NCBI RefSeq assembly: GCF_029892105.1 | Contig: NZ_JARZAJ010000020.1 | Span: forward strand, 62,001-126,000 | DNA length: 64,000 nt | Direction of reading: 5' to 3' | DNA from: Kitasatospora sp. GP82 | GTDB taxonomy: Bacteria; Actinomycetota; Actinomycetes; Streptomycetales; Streptomycetaceae | Shown here: one piece after another, positions 16,466-25,095 of the stretch | Position numbering within the stretch: the first letter of the stretch is position 1 | Layout: every line of letters starts with the position of its first letter | Notes under the pieces: generated by a model | Seen by the model: only the letters and a program-made list of their open reading frames with translations | Database searches by the model: none | What the model was told of the DNA's origin: nothing | Position numbers and translations under genes: made by a program

Positions 16466-18166
16466 TCAGATCTGTTCGGTTGCGGGGGCGCCGATCCACC
16501 AGGCGGCGGTGGCGGGCGCCAGGGTGCCCTCGTCACACGGACCGCTGGCCAGCAGGGGCGGACCGGGGACCGGGGCGGCCGCGGGGGTGTCACCGAAGTT
16601 GACGGCGCACACCAGGCCCTCGCCGCGGACGAACGCGAGCACGCCGGGCGGGGTCTCCAGCCACCGCAGCGTGCCCTCGCCGAGTTGAGGGAGCTCACGG
16701 CGCAGCTGCAGGGCGGTGCGGTACAGCTGGAACACGGACGCGGTGTCGGTCCGCTGCCGCTCGGCCGTGTGGTCGGCGAACGAGGGCGGCTGCGGCAGCC
16801 AGGGGGCGGCCGGGCTGTCCGGCGGGCTGAACCCGAACGGGGCCTCGGTCCCGGACCAGGGAAGCGGTATCCGGCAGCCGTCGCGGACCCCGACCCGGCT
16901 GCCGGTGCGACGGAAGATCGGGTCGGTGATCAACTCGTCCGGCAGGTCGAGGACTTCGGGCAGCCCGAGCTCCTCGCCCTGGTAGAGGTACGCGGCTCCG
17001 GGCAGGGCCAGCATCAGCAGGGCGGCAGCCGTCGCCCGGGCGGGGCCGCCGGCGGGATCCTCACCCGCGAACCGGCTCGCCGTACGGACCTGGTCGTGGT
17101 TGTTGAGCACCCAGGTGACGGTCGATCCGGTGGCGGCGATGTCCCGCACGGCATCGTCGATGACCCGGTGGAAGTGCGCGAGGTCCCATGGTGCGTGCAG
17201 CAGGTGGAAGAAGAAGGCCTGGTGCAGCTCGTCGGGGCGGACGTACAGCGCCTGCTCCGACGGCGTGGGCACGGACGCCTCGCCGACCAGCAGCCGCTCG
17301 TGCCCGTCGCGGGCGGTGTACTCCTCGCAGATCGCCCGCCAGCGACGCCAGACCTCGTGCACCTCCGGCTGGTTCCAGGCCAGCGGGTTGACCGAGTCGC
17401 GGGTGCGCTCGTCCACGTCCGGATCGGGCGAGTCCGGCAGCTCGGGATGCTTGAACAGCCCGGCCGCCACGTCGATCCGGAAGCCGTCCACGCCGCGGTC
17501 CAGCCAGAACCGCAGCACCTCCTCGAAGTGGGCGGCGACGTCGGGGTTGCGCCAGTTGAAGTCCGGCTGCTCCGGGGTGAACAGGTGGAGGTACCACTGG
17601 CCGGGCCGGCCGTCGGCCGCGGTGACCCGGGTCCAGGCCGGGCCGCCGAACATGGCCCGCCAGTTGTTGGGCGGCAGCTCCCCGCCCTCGCCGCGCCCGT
17701 CGGCGAAGTGGAACCGTGCCCGCTCGGGGCTGCCCGGGCCGTTGGCCAGCGCCTTCTGGAACCACGGGTGCTGGCTGGAGCAGTGGTTCGGGACTACGTC
17801 CAGGACCAGCTTCAGGCCGAGCATCCGGCAGTCCGTCACCAGACGGTCGAACTCGGCGAGGTCGCCGTAGACGGGGTCGACGGCGCAGTGGTCGGCGATG
17901 TCGTACCCGTGGTCGTGCTGGGGGGAGACGTAGAACGGGTTGAGCCAGACGCCGTCCACACCCAGCCGTCTCACGTACGGCAGCTGTTCCCGGACTCCGG
18001 CGAGATCGCCGATGCCGTCACCGTCGGCGTCGCGGAAGCTGCGCACGTAGATCTGGTAGATCACGGCGTCGCGCCACCAGGCACGGGTGGCGGGGGTGGT
18101 GATGGCGTGTGAACGAGCGCGCGGCACGGTGACCGTGCCGCCGTCGGGGAGGGTGTGGGTGGTCAT
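16466..18166 (-). CDS. GH13 alpha-glucosidase (oligo-glucosidase, AglA-like)
   Basis: 566 residues from the ATG at 18166 behind GGAG. GH13 barrel motifs are in order: YQIYVRSFRDADGDGIGDL, DVVPNHCS (region I), GFRIDVAAG (region II, nucleophile Asp), LLVGEASVP (region III, acid/base Glu) and LNNHDQVR (region IV, Asp). The sequence has no signal peptide, so it acts inside the cell on imported oligosaccharides, releasing glucose from alpha-linked ends. It lies between two binding-protein genes; 40 bp separate it from the lipoprotein gene downstream. A LacI-type operator sits just upstream of its start. Confidence 0.94.
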   Translation of the reverse strand: MTTHTLPDGGTVTVPRARSHAITTPATRAWWRDAVIYQIYVRSFRDADGDGIGDLAGVREQLPYVRRLGVDGVWLNPFYVSPQHDHGYDIADHCAVDPVYGDLAEFDRLVTDCRMLGLKLVLDVVPNHCSSQHPWFQKALANGPGSPERARFHFADGRGEGGELPPNNWRAMFGGPAWTRVTAADGRPGQWYLHLFTPEQPDFNWRNPDVAAHFEEVLRFWLDRGVDGFRIDVAAGLFKHPELPDSPDPDVDERTRDSVNPLAWNQPEVHEVWRRWRAICEEYTARDGHERLLVGEASVPTPSEQALYVRPDELHQAFFFHLLHAPWDLAHFHRVIDDAVRDIAATGSTVTWVLNNHDQVRTASRFAGEDPAGGPARATAAALLMLALPGAAYLYQGEELGLPEVLDLPDELITDPIFRRTGSRVGVRDGCRIPLPWSGTEAPFGFSPPDSPAAPWLPQPPSFADHTAERQRTDTASVFQLYRTALQLRRELPQLGEGTLRWLETPPGVLAFVRGEGLVCAVNFGDTPAAAPVPGPPLLASGPCDEGTLAPATAAWWIGAPATEQI

Positions 18167-18177
18167 CTCGCTACTCC

Positions 18178-18197
18178 AACGGTTATGCATTCGCGTT
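18178..18197. promoter_or_regulatory. LacI-family operator candidate
   Basis: AACG-N3-ATGCAT-N3-CGTT: outer arms and centre are perfectly symmetric over 20 bp, 11 bp upstream of the glucosidase ATG. The site is typical for LacI/GalR repressors of sugar operons. The repressor gene is not in the window. Confidence 0.65.
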
Positions 18198-18198
18198 A

Positions 18199-18228
18199 GG
18201 TATAGCAGGCAGAGATGGCCCGTGTTAA
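18199..18228 (-). promoter_or_regulatory. Promoter candidate for the glucosidase-transporter genes
   Basis: On the minus strand TTAACA and TATACC are 18 bases apart, ending directly against the operator at 18178-18197, so a bound repressor would block initiation. Confidence 0.5.
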
Positions 18229-18329
18229 GCCCCGGAGACATCCAGATTTCTCAGAGGTAATCGAGGGAGCGCCCGGATCGGGCATAGATTCGTGTTAGGT
18301 ATCCCGGGGATCCTGCGGCCGAGCCCGGC

Positions 18330-19634
18330 TCAGCCGACGATGGCGCGCAGGTCGGCGGCCAGCCGGGGCAGCGCCGCCTCGGTGGTCCGGCGGCCGGACA
18401 CGACCTCGAACGCCGTCTCACTGAACGCGAGGCTCAGCTGCTGGTACTGCGGAACGCAGGGGCGTGCCCCTGCCGCCAGGACCGCCGTGCGCAGCACGGG
18501 CAGGTACGGGAACCGGGCCGTCAGCTCCGGATCCGCGTAGAGATCCGCCCAGACCGGCGGGAGCCCTCCCTCGGTCAGGACGCGGTACTGCGCCCGACGG
18601 CTCGTCAGGTACGCGATCAGCGCTCGTGCGGTGCGCTGCCGTCGGGAGAACCGGCTGACCGCCAGCCCCGACCCGCCCAGCACACCGCTGCCGGGCCCGT
18701 TCGGACCGGGCAACGGCACCACACCGAAGCGTCCCGCGACCGGCGAACCGGCTTCACCGACCGCGTGGTAGACGTACGGCCAGTTCCGCAGGAAGAGCAG
18801 GCCGCCCCGGCCGAACGCCTCGCGGGACTCCTCCTCGCGGTAGCCGAGCACCTCGGTGGGGATCCAGCCGTCGCGCAGCCCCCCGGCCAGGAACTCCAGC
18901 CCGGCCCGGGCCTGCGGGCTGTCGACCACCACCGATCCGTCGCCGGCCAGGAGGTCCCCGCCGGCCGAGCGGATGGCCTCCAGCGCGTTGACGGCGAGCC
19001 CCTCGTACGGGCTCAGCTGTCCCGCGTACCCGGACAGCCCGTGGGCGGGAGCCAGTGTCCTCGCCTGCCGCGCCAGTTCGGCCCAGGTGGCGGGCGGCTG
19101 CTCGCCCGCAGCGGCCAGCACATCACTGCGGTAGTACAGCAGGGGGGCGTTGGCGACGAACGGCACCGCGTACAGCCGGCCACGGAAACGGCCCGTCCGC
19201 ACGACCGGCGGCAGGAAGCGGTCCAGCGCGAAGTCCGACTCGTCCAGCGGTACGGTCCAGCGCCGGGCCGCGAACTCGGCCGTCCACACCACATCGAGGT
19301 TGAGTACGTCAAAGCGGCTGCCGCCGCCCGACAGCTCTCCGGCAAGCTGTGCGTGCACCTCGTCCGCCGCCTCGGGCAGCTCGACCAGCTCGGCCGGCTG
19401 GTCCGGGTGCTCGTCGTTCCAGTCGGCCAGCAGCCCGCGCAGGTAGCGCGTCGTGTCCCGGCCGGTGGCCAGCGTGACCGGCCCGACGCCGTCCGGGTCG
19501 CCCGGCGCCGCCGTGCGTCCGTCCAGGCCGTACCAGGCGGACGCACCCCCGGTCGCGAGCACCGCCCCGCCCACCAGCGCGCGCGTGACGCGCCGACGGC
19601 CCAGGTCGGGCCCGGTGGGCGGCCGGCTCTCCAT
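18330..19634 (-). CDS. Second extracellular solute-binding protein, family 1
   Basis: The ATG at 19634 has AAGGAG six bases upstream, giving 434 residues. The N-terminus (GRRRVTRALVGGAVLATGG) resembles a Tat signal with no lipobox Cys, so the protein may be exported folded or kept by an uncleaved anchor. Family-1 blocks are visible (LATGRDTTRYLRGLLADWNDEHP, FDVLNLDVVWTAEFA, VPFVANAPLLYYRSD, EAFGRGGLLFLRNWPY). It is encoded 163 bp upstream of the glucosidase in the same direction. Having two binding proteins but one permease pair is unusual; it may feed the same permease with a different sugar or serve another importer. Confidence 0.88.
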   Translation of the reverse strand: MESRPPTGPDLGRRRVTRALVGGAVLATGGASAWYGLDGRTAAPGDPDGVGPVTLATGRDTTRYLRGLLADWNDEHPDQPAELVELPEAADEVHAQLAGELSGGGSRFDVLNLDVVWTAEFAARRWTVPLDESDFALDRFLPPVVRTGRFRGRLYAVPFVANAPLLYYRSDVLAAAGEQPPATWAELARQARTLAPAHGLSGYAGQLSPYEGLAVNALEAIRSAGGDLLAGDGSVVVDSPQARAGLEFLAGGLRDGWIPTEVLGYREEESREAFGRGGLLFLRNWPYVYHAVGEAGSPVAGRFGVVPLPGPNGPGSGVLGGSGLAVSRFSRRQRTARALIAYLTSRRAQYRVLTEGGLPPVWADLYADPELTARFPYLPVLRTAVLAAGARPCVPQYQQLSLAFSETAFEVVSGRRTTEAALPRLAADLRAIVG

Positions 19635-19767
19635 GGAACTCCTTCGTCCCGTCGGCGCGGGTGGGCGCCGACGCACGTCCTTTATACGGCCTCCCTGCTG
19701 GCCGGTACCCACCTGCCCGTACTGTGTGACCGAGGTGTAACCAGCGAAGAGGAAGAGGTGACGCCCG

Positions 19768-20262
19768 GTGCGCCAACAGCTGCTGGCCCGGCAGCCCGCC
19801 TACGGGTATGAGCTCAAGCAGGGCCTTGAGCAGACCTTCGGCGCAGCGTACCCTCAGCCGAACATCGGCCAGATCTACGTGACCCTGAGCCGACTGGAGA
19901 AGTCCGGCCTCATCCGGGGCACCGAGGTGACGCAGGAAGGCAGACCGGACAAGAAGGTCTACGAGATCACCGAGAAGGGCACCGAGGAACTCGCGAACTG
20001 GTTCGAGGCGCCGACCGAGGGGCCCAGGGTCAGGGACGAGTTCTTCATGAAGCTCATCCTCGCCGAAGGCACCGACCTCACCGACCAGCTGACGCTGATC
20101 AACAACCAGCGCCGGCACTGCATCAACATGATGCGAGGACTCAACAGGCTGGCCGCCACCGAGCGCGGCAACCGGACCTCGCTGCTGCTGATCGAGGGAG
20201 CGGTCCTGCACCTGCAGGCCGACCTCGACTGGCTGGAACGTTGCCAGGAGGAGCTCACATGA
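19768..20262 (+). CDS. PadR-family transcriptional regulator
   Basis: 164 residues from the GTG at 19768, with a GGAAGAGG site upstream. The winged-helix domain has the PadR pattern: LLARQPAYGYELKQGLEQ, PNIGQIYVTLSRLEKSGLI, then the basic wing QEGRPDKKVYEITEKGTEEL. The C-terminal half forms dimerising helices. PadR proteins usually repress a neighbouring efflux system and release it on binding a small molecule. Here the gene overlaps the ABC ATPase by ATGA, so it probably controls its own operon. It is divergent from the sugar genes. Confidence 0.92.
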   Translation: MRQQLLARQPAYGYELKQGLEQTFGAAYPQPNIGQIYVTLSRLEKSGLIRGTEVTQEGRPDKKVYEITEKGTEELANWFEAPTEGPRVRDEFFMKLILAEGTDLTDQLTLINNQRRHCINMMRGLNRLAATERGNRTSLLLIEGAVLHLQADLDWLERCQEELT

Positions 20263-21026
20263 CCGGCGCGGAGCCGACCTCGCCGCCGTTGCTGGCCGCC
20301 GGCGCCCTGGTGCGCTCGCACCTCAGCGGCTCAACCCTGATACCCGCCGTCCGCGGCATCAGCCTGCAGATCGACCGGGGCGAGTTCGTCGCCGTGACCG
20401 GCCCCTCGGGCGCCGGCAAGTCCACCCTGCTGCACCTCCTCGGCGGTCTGCTCCGGCCCGACGAGGGCGAGCTGTGGCTCGACGGCCGCCGGGTCGACCG
20501 TCTCCGCGAGGCCGCGTGGGCCCGGCTGCGCCGGCGTCACTACGGCATCGTCTTCCAGAGCGGCAACCTGCTCTCCGACTTCTCCGTCGCCGACAACATC
20601 GAACTGACCGCAGTACTCGCGGGCATGCCCGGCCGCACCGCCCGCGAACGCCGCCGGGAACTCCTGAACGACCTCGGCCTCGCCCACAAGGCCACGGCCG
20701 GGCCCGGGGAACTCTCCGGTGGTGAACGCCAGCGCGTCGCCCTGGCCCGCGCCCTGGTGAACCGGCCGCAGCTGCTCCTCGCCGACGAGCCGACCGGCAA
20801 CCTCGACAGCCGCAGCACCCGCGACGTCCTCGCCCTGCTCGCCCGCTACCACCGGCAGGGCACCACCATCGTGCTGGTCACCCACGACGCCCGGGCGGCG
20901 AGCACCGCCGACCGGGTCATCAGCCTCTTCGACGGCCGGATCGCCGACGACGCCCGGGTGGAGGAGCCGCCGGCCGCATGGCAGAGCGCCACCGGAGTCC
21001 GCGGCGTCATCGACTTCGGCGGGTGA
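20259..21026 (+). CDS. ABC transporter ATP-binding protein, MacB/LolD type
   Basis: 255 residues from the ATG at 20259, behind GAGGAG and overlapping the PadR stop. All ABC motifs are present: Walker A GPSGAGKST, Q loop VFQSGNLL, signature LSGGERQRV, Walker B LLLADEPTGNLD with catalytic Glu, and H-loop VTHD. EPTGNLDS is characteristic of ATPases that partner FtsX-like permeases. It forms a unit with the permease encoded four bases downstream. The probable role is export or envelope extraction of a hydrophobic compound or peptide. Confidence 0.95.
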   Translation: MTGAEPTSPPLLAAGALVRSHLSGSTLIPAVRGISLQIDRGEFVAVTGPSGAGKSTLLHLLGGLLRPDEGELWLDGRRVDRLREAAWARLRRRHYGIVFQSGNLLSDFSVADNIELTAVLAGMPGRTARERRRELLNDLGLAHKATAGPGELSGGERQRVALARALVNRPQLLLADEPTGNLDSRSTRDVLALLARYHRQGTTIVLVTHDARAASTADRVISLFDGRIADDARVEEPPAAWQSATGVRGVIDFGG

Positions 21027-21030
21027 TCCG

Positions 21031-23421
21031 GTGCGCGCCCTCCTCCGCTGGATCCGGACCGACCTGCGCTCGCACCGTGCTCACGCCCTGCTGATCGTCC
21101 TCGCCACCGGCGGCACCGTCGCCGCCCTGCTGCTCGCCGGCGCGCTGCTCGGAGCCGCCGCCGACCCGTGGCAGCGGCAGTTCCGGACCGCAGGATCACC
21201 CGACATCAGGATCGACCTACGCCCGCCCGCGGCCACCCCGAGCGGCACCGACGATCCGTCGACCGCCGTGCTCGCCCACGAACCGGGCGTGCTCGCGGTC
21301 TCACCACCGCAGCACACCACCGAGACCACCCTGGTCGGTCTGCGCGCCGCCGGCGCCGCCGCACCCACCGGCGCGGCGGACCGCACCGACCGCACCACGC
21401 TCGTCCTGCGCGGCGACACCCCGGGTGCACCCCGCCCGCTGCTCCGGTCCGGGACCTGGCTCGACCCCGCCGACGTCCACGGCATCGTGCTCGAACAGTC
21501 GGCTGCCGACGCCGCCTGGGCCCGCCCCGGGGATCGCCTGACCGTCCTCGACAGCCACGGCACCCCGATCGACCTGCGAGTACTCGGCATCGCGGACAGC
21601 CCCGACCAGCTCCCCAGCCCGGCGGCGGGCTACGACCTCGGCTGGACTCTCCCCGCCACACTCGACCTGGTCCAGCCGGATCGGGCGGTGCACGGCCTGA
21701 CGCTCGGGCTGCGCCTGGCCAAGCCCTCCGACGCCGGGTACGTGGCCCAGCGCGTGGTCAGCGCCCTCGGTGCCGAGCGGGTGTCCCGGATAACCACCTG
21801 GCTGGACGCACGGGCCGCACGGCAACAGGACAACCGGCTCGCCGGCCTGCTGCTCGGCCTCAGCGGCCTGGCCGCGCTGCTCTCCGCCGCCCTCGCGGTG
21901 GCCGGTGCGGCGGGCGGGCGGCTCAGGGCCAGGACCGGTGACATCGCCCTGCTCAAGGCGCTCGGCTTCACCGCCGGCCAGGTCGCCCGGATGTTCATCG
22001 CCGAACAGCTGCTGCTGGCCGGCACCGGAGTCCTGCTCGGAGCCGGCGGCGCCGCGATCGCCGCACTCGCCGTCCCGGCCCTCGGCGACGGGACCGGCGC
22101 GCTCCATCAGCTCGTTCCCGGCGGTACGGCGACCACCGGCGCCGTCATCGCCATCGCCCTCGCGGCCGTCGGGGCCGCCGCCGCACTGCCCGCCCTGCGC
22201 GCCGCCCGGGTCGCCCCCGTCCCCCCGCCGGACGGCACGCGGCCACCGGCCATGGCGGCCCGGCCTGTCCGGCTCGGCCTGCTGCGACGTCTGCCACCGG
22301 CCCTCGTGCTCGGACTCGGTGGCGTCCTGCGGCAACGCTCGGCCTTGCTCGTGACCGCCGCCAGGCTGACCGTACCGGTCGTCGCCGCCACCCTGGCGCT
22401 GAGCACCTGGGCCACGCTCGACGCCGTCACACGACCCGACGGCGGTGTCACGGCCCCGTCCGTCACGGTCCGCCGGACCACCACCGAGCAGACTCCCGGC
22501 GACGGACAGCTCGCCGACGCCCTGGCCGCCGACGCCGCTGTGCAGGGCGCCTACCCGGGCACCGAGATCCAGGCCCTCGCGCCCGGCCAGTCCGCGACGC
22601 TCACCCTGCGGGCCGTGGGTACCACCGAGGCACCGTATCCGTACACCGTCGTCGAGGGCCGTGCGATCCGCGCGACCGACGAGGCAGTCGCCGGTCAGGG
22701 TGCCCTCGACCTGCTCGGCGCCCGGGTCGGCCAGTGGGTGCGCCTCACCACCGGTGGCACCCCGCGCATCCTCCACATCGTCGGACGCGACCTCGAACCG
22801 GAACACGGCGGGCGCGTCCTGTCCACCGGCTTCGACACCCTCGACCGGCCCGGCGACCCCGCGCACCCGGACTTCTGGCGCCTGGTCCTGCGCCCCGGCC
22901 ACAACCCGGCCGAGGTCCAGCGCGACCTTCCCGCCCGCGCCGGCCTTGCCGGGCAGGTGGACGTCCGCCTCCCGTCCGGTCCCGTGACCCGGCCCGGCGC
23001 TCTGCGGGTCTGCGTGGTCGGCCTCCTGGTCCTGCTCGCTCTCATCTGCCTGGTCGAGCTGCTGACCACGGCCGCTGCCGGCTTCCTCGAGCGCCGCGGG
23101 GATCTCGGGCTGCTCAGGGCGATCGGCCTGACGCCGGGCCAGTCCGCCGTGGTGATGGCCACCCGGGGGACGGCCATCGCCCTGGCCACGGTCGCCGCCG
23201 GCTCGGCCGTCGGCATCCCGCTCGTCCGCCGGCTCATCGACCGACAGGGAGAGCTGGGCGGCATCGGCGCAGGCATCGCCCATGGCCCGTCCGCCTGGAC
23301 GGTCCTCGCCATGGCCGCCATCGGCGCCACGACGGCGGCCGTGCTCTCCGCCCTGCCGGTGCTGCGCGTCGCCCCGTCCGCTCGGACTCGGGACGGCGGT
23401 GCCGGGTGCGACCGGGGCTGA
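21031..23421 (+). CDS. FtsX-like permease of a MacB-type ABC system
   Basis: 796 residues from the GTG at 21031. One N-terminal helix (about 17-40) is followed by a large extracytoplasmic domain to about 265. Then come two FtsX-type helix groups (about 270-390 and 655-780) separated by a second outside domain. LLKALGFTAGQVARMFIAEQ and LLRAIGLTPGQSAVVMATRG are the paired cytoplasmic coupling motifs. It works with the preceding ATPase. Position between the PadR gene and the NRPS cluster makes self-protection or export of the peptide possible, but nothing in the sequence proves it. The last 15 codons are charged and look like an extended tail. Confidence 0.92.
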   Translation: MRALLRWIRTDLRSHRAHALLIVLATGGTVAALLLAGALLGAAADPWQRQFRTAGSPDIRIDLRPPAATPSGTDDPSTAVLAHEPGVLAVSPPQHTTETTLVGLRAAGAAAPTGAADRTDRTTLVLRGDTPGAPRPLLRSGTWLDPADVHGIVLEQSAADAAWARPGDRLTVLDSHGTPIDLRVLGIADSPDQLPSPAAGYDLGWTLPATLDLVQPDRAVHGLTLGLRLAKPSDAGYVAQRVVSALGAERVSRITTWLDARAARQQDNRLAGLLLGLSGLAALLSAALAVAGAAGGRLRARTGDIALLKALGFTAGQVARMFIAEQLLLAGTGVLLGAGGAAIAALAVPALGDGTGALHQLVPGGTATTGAVIAIALAAVGAAAALPALRAARVAPVPPPDGTRPPAMAARPVRLGLLRRLPPALVLGLGGVLRQRSALLVTAARLTVPVVAATLALSTWATLDAVTRPDGGVTAPSVTVRRTTTEQTPGDGQLADALAADAAVQGAYPGTEIQALAPGQSATLTLRAVGTTEAPYPYTVVEGRAIRATDEAVAGQGALDLLGARVGQWVRLTTGGTPRILHIVGRDLEPEHGGRVLSTGFDTLDRPGDPAHPDFWRLVLRPGHNPAEVQRDLPARAGLAGQVDVRLPSGPVTRPGALRVCVVGLLVLLALICLVELLTTAAAGFLERRGDLGLLRAIGLTPGQSAVVMATRGTAIALATVAAGSAVGIPLVRRLIDRQGELGGIGAGIAHGPSAWTVLAMAAIGATTAAVLSALPVLRVAPSARTRDGGAGCDRG

Positions 23422-23451
23422 GTCCGGCGTGCGCGGGGGACAGCCGTCACC

Positions 23452-23535
23452 GGACGAAGGCACTCAGTCCTCGACTACCTCAGCCCGATCGCCTACGAGC
23501 AGCGATCGGTCTCGCTCAGACGCGCCGCGCAGCAC
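23452..23535 (+). mobile_element. IS3-family transposase C-terminal remnant
   Basis: One frame reads RRHSVLDYLSPIAYEQRSVS, which matches the end of IS3-family OrfB integrases (RRHSALGYLSPxxYE). The catalytic DDE part, the other orf and both end repeats are missing. Only this 3' scrap remains, 30 bp after the FtsX-like gene. Confidence 0.6.
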
Positions 23536-23686
23536 TGGTGTCCACACCCCCAGGGGGAAGCTCCAATGGTTCGTTTGTGGAGTAGTGGTCAGGGCAGACG
23601 TGAACCAACGGCTGGGCAACACACGGTTCCCGTACCGCGCTCAGCCTTGAGGCGATCGGAGAGTGGCCAGCTGCGAACGAGGTTGA

Positions 23687-24019
23687 CTGGACCTGATCGC
23701 CAACGGTGACGCCGAGTGCGCCAACGCCTCCGTCAGCGGTTACGCCACCGCTCTGCCGCAGCGGACCGCCACCGGCGCCGTACCGGCTGGCACCCGCGGC
23801 ATCGCCATCGCCTTCCAGCCGGCCCGTGACCCGAGCCGCACCGGCGCCGCGTACAGCGAAGCCTACGCGGACGACCTGGCACTGACCGTCCCCGCCGCCG
23901 TCCCCGCCCCAGCCGGTGTACTCCTGGACCACCGAGCCCGGCGCGACGCCGGTGGACCTGCGCGACCGGATCCGCAGCAACCCCGGGGTGTTCGGGCTGC
24001 CGGACGTGCCCGCGCTCTG
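23687..24019 (+). pseudogene. Fragments of one or two broken genes
   Basis: From about 23687 to 23912 a frame without a start reads LIANGDAECANASVSGY, then TALPQRTATGAV and AYADDLALTVPAAVPAP. This looks like the end of a beta-sandwich domain found at the C-terminus of secreted actinomycete proteins (NGDAE ... YADNLSL). A different frame then reads YSWTTEPGATPVDLRDRIRS and NPGVFGLPDVPAL, ending at a stop at 24019; I do not recognise it. There is no ribosome site. Together with the IS3 scrap this marks a scar between the PadR operon and the NRPS cluster. Confidence 0.5.
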
Positions 24020-24025
24020 ACCGTT

Positions 24026-24056
24026 CCCCCGCCCGCCGCTGCCGGGCGGCAGGCGG
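24026..24056. terminator. GC-rich hairpin at the end of the NRPS operon
   Basis: Arms of about 11 bp (CCCGCCCGCCG with CGGCAGGCGGG, one mismatch) lie 12 bp beyond the last minus-strand stop of the cluster. Confidence 0.45.
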
Positions 24057-24067
24057 GGTGCGGCCGT

Positions 24068-24256
24068 TTACCGCCGGGCGCGTGGCAGCGAGGAGCTGAG
24101 CTTGGCGCCGAGCGTCGACAGGAAGGCCGGCAGCCGGTCCACCGCGGCCCTGGGGATCGGGGTGGTCTGCACCGTGTCGCGCACCAGGTCCTGCACCACG
24201 AGCTTGTACGTGCCGCCGTCCTGGATGAGTTCGGCGGTGTAAAGGAGGGTCTCCAT
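24068..24256 (-). CDS. 62-residue protein at the end of the NRPS operon
   Basis: The ATG at 24256 has GAAGGA ten bases upstream and lies 18 bp after the SRPBCC stop, so it is probably co-transcribed. It reads METLLYTAELIQDGGTYKL and then VVQDLVRDTVQ with a basic tail (LSSSLPRARR). The first half could form a small beta sheet and the rest a helix. There is no leader-peptide cleavage motif, no Cys/Ser/Thr-rich core and no membrane helix, so it does not look like a RiPP precursor. I do not recognise a family. Confidence 0.6.
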   Translation of the reverse strand: METLLYTAELIQDGGTYKLVVQDLVRDTVQTTPIPRAAVDRLPAFLSTLGAKLSSSLPRARR

Positions 24257-24274
24257 CAACGGTCCTTCGGTCTT

Positions 24275-25048
24275 CTATCGTCCGGCGGCTGGGGCATGGG
24301 AGGACGCCTCGCACAGCCAGTCGGTCCAGGCCTGCTCGGCCCGCTGCTCGTCCACGTCCTTGGCGAACAGGTGGTGGCCCAGCCAGATCGGCCAGTTCCA
24401 GGAGCTGCCGTCGAAGAACCGGTACAGCGCGTCCGGGCCACGCAGGCCGACGAAGTCGCGGCTGAGGTAGTCCACCACCACGTCCACCGGGCCGCCAGGA
24501 GCGCCAGGAGCGCCAGGAAGATCGAGCGACAGCCGGCTGCCGACCGCCGTGTCCTCGGCCAGGCCGAGGTGTCGCCGCAGCGCGGCGAACTCGCCCGGAT
24601 CGGCGGTCGGTCCGGACCGGTTGGCCTTGACATAGACGGCGGAGCGGTCGGCGAAGTGCGTCAGGTACTGGGCCAGGCTGTGCTGGTAGAAGTCGACGTG
24701 CTTCTCGGCCGCGTCCGCCCGGGTGTCCCAGCCGTCGTCGACCACGCCCTCGTGCACCCAGTGGATTCCCATCCGCAGATGGGCCGCTCCGGCATCGCCC
24801 GGCTCGATCCGGTAGGTGAGCGTGTTGGAGAACCCGCCGTCCCTGGTCGCCCGGACGGCGAACAGGCGCGGCGGCTGCCACTCCACGACGGTGGCGTCGC
24901 CGCGGGAGACCGCCCCGCCCACCCGCGGCTCGATCTCCATGGGGTACAGCCAGCCGAGGTTGCCGGCGCTGGTGGCGACAGCGTGCCAGACCTGCTCGGG
25001 CGTGGCGGGCAGGTCCTGCTCCCGGCGCACCTGGAACTCCCGGGCCAT
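24275..25048 (-). CDS. SRPBCC-domain (START/AHSA1-like) protein
   Basis: The ATG at 25048 is eight bases after AAAGGAG; a GTG two codons upstream lies too close to that site. 257 residues. The first 150 fit an SRPBCC fold: REQDLPATPEQVWHAVATSA, IEPRVGGAVSRGDATVVEW, FSNTLTYRIEPGD and HWVHEGVVDDGWDTRADAAE. The C-terminal 100 residues carry an unrecognised extension (SLDLPGAPGAPGGPVDVVVD, FFDGSSWNWPIWLGHHLFA). SRPBCC proteins bind hydrophobic ligands or act as cyclases/aromatases. In this cluster it could bind or tailor the peptide product. No catalytic residues could be fixed. Confidence 0.8.
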   Translation of the reverse strand: MAREFQVRREQDLPATPEQVWHAVATSAGNLGWLYPMEIEPRVGGAVSRGDATVVEWQPPRLFAVRATRDGGFSNTLTYRIEPGDAGAAHLRMGIHWVHEGVVDDGWDTRADAAEKHVDFYQHSLAQYLTHFADRSAVYVKANRSGPTADPGEFAALRRHLGLAEDTAVGSRLSLDLPGAPGAPGGPVDVVVDYLSRDFVGLRGPDALYRFFDGSSWNWPIWLGHHLFAKDVDEQRAEQAWTDWLCEASSHAPAAGR

Positions 25049-25095
25049 AGTCACAACTCCTTTGAACGATAACGATTCTGTTAGCCGATGAGGTG

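Noticed and set aside
24068..24256. RiPP precursor peptide
   Set aside because: No leader/core division, no cleavage motif and no Cys/Ser/Thr-rich core; the operon is NRPS.
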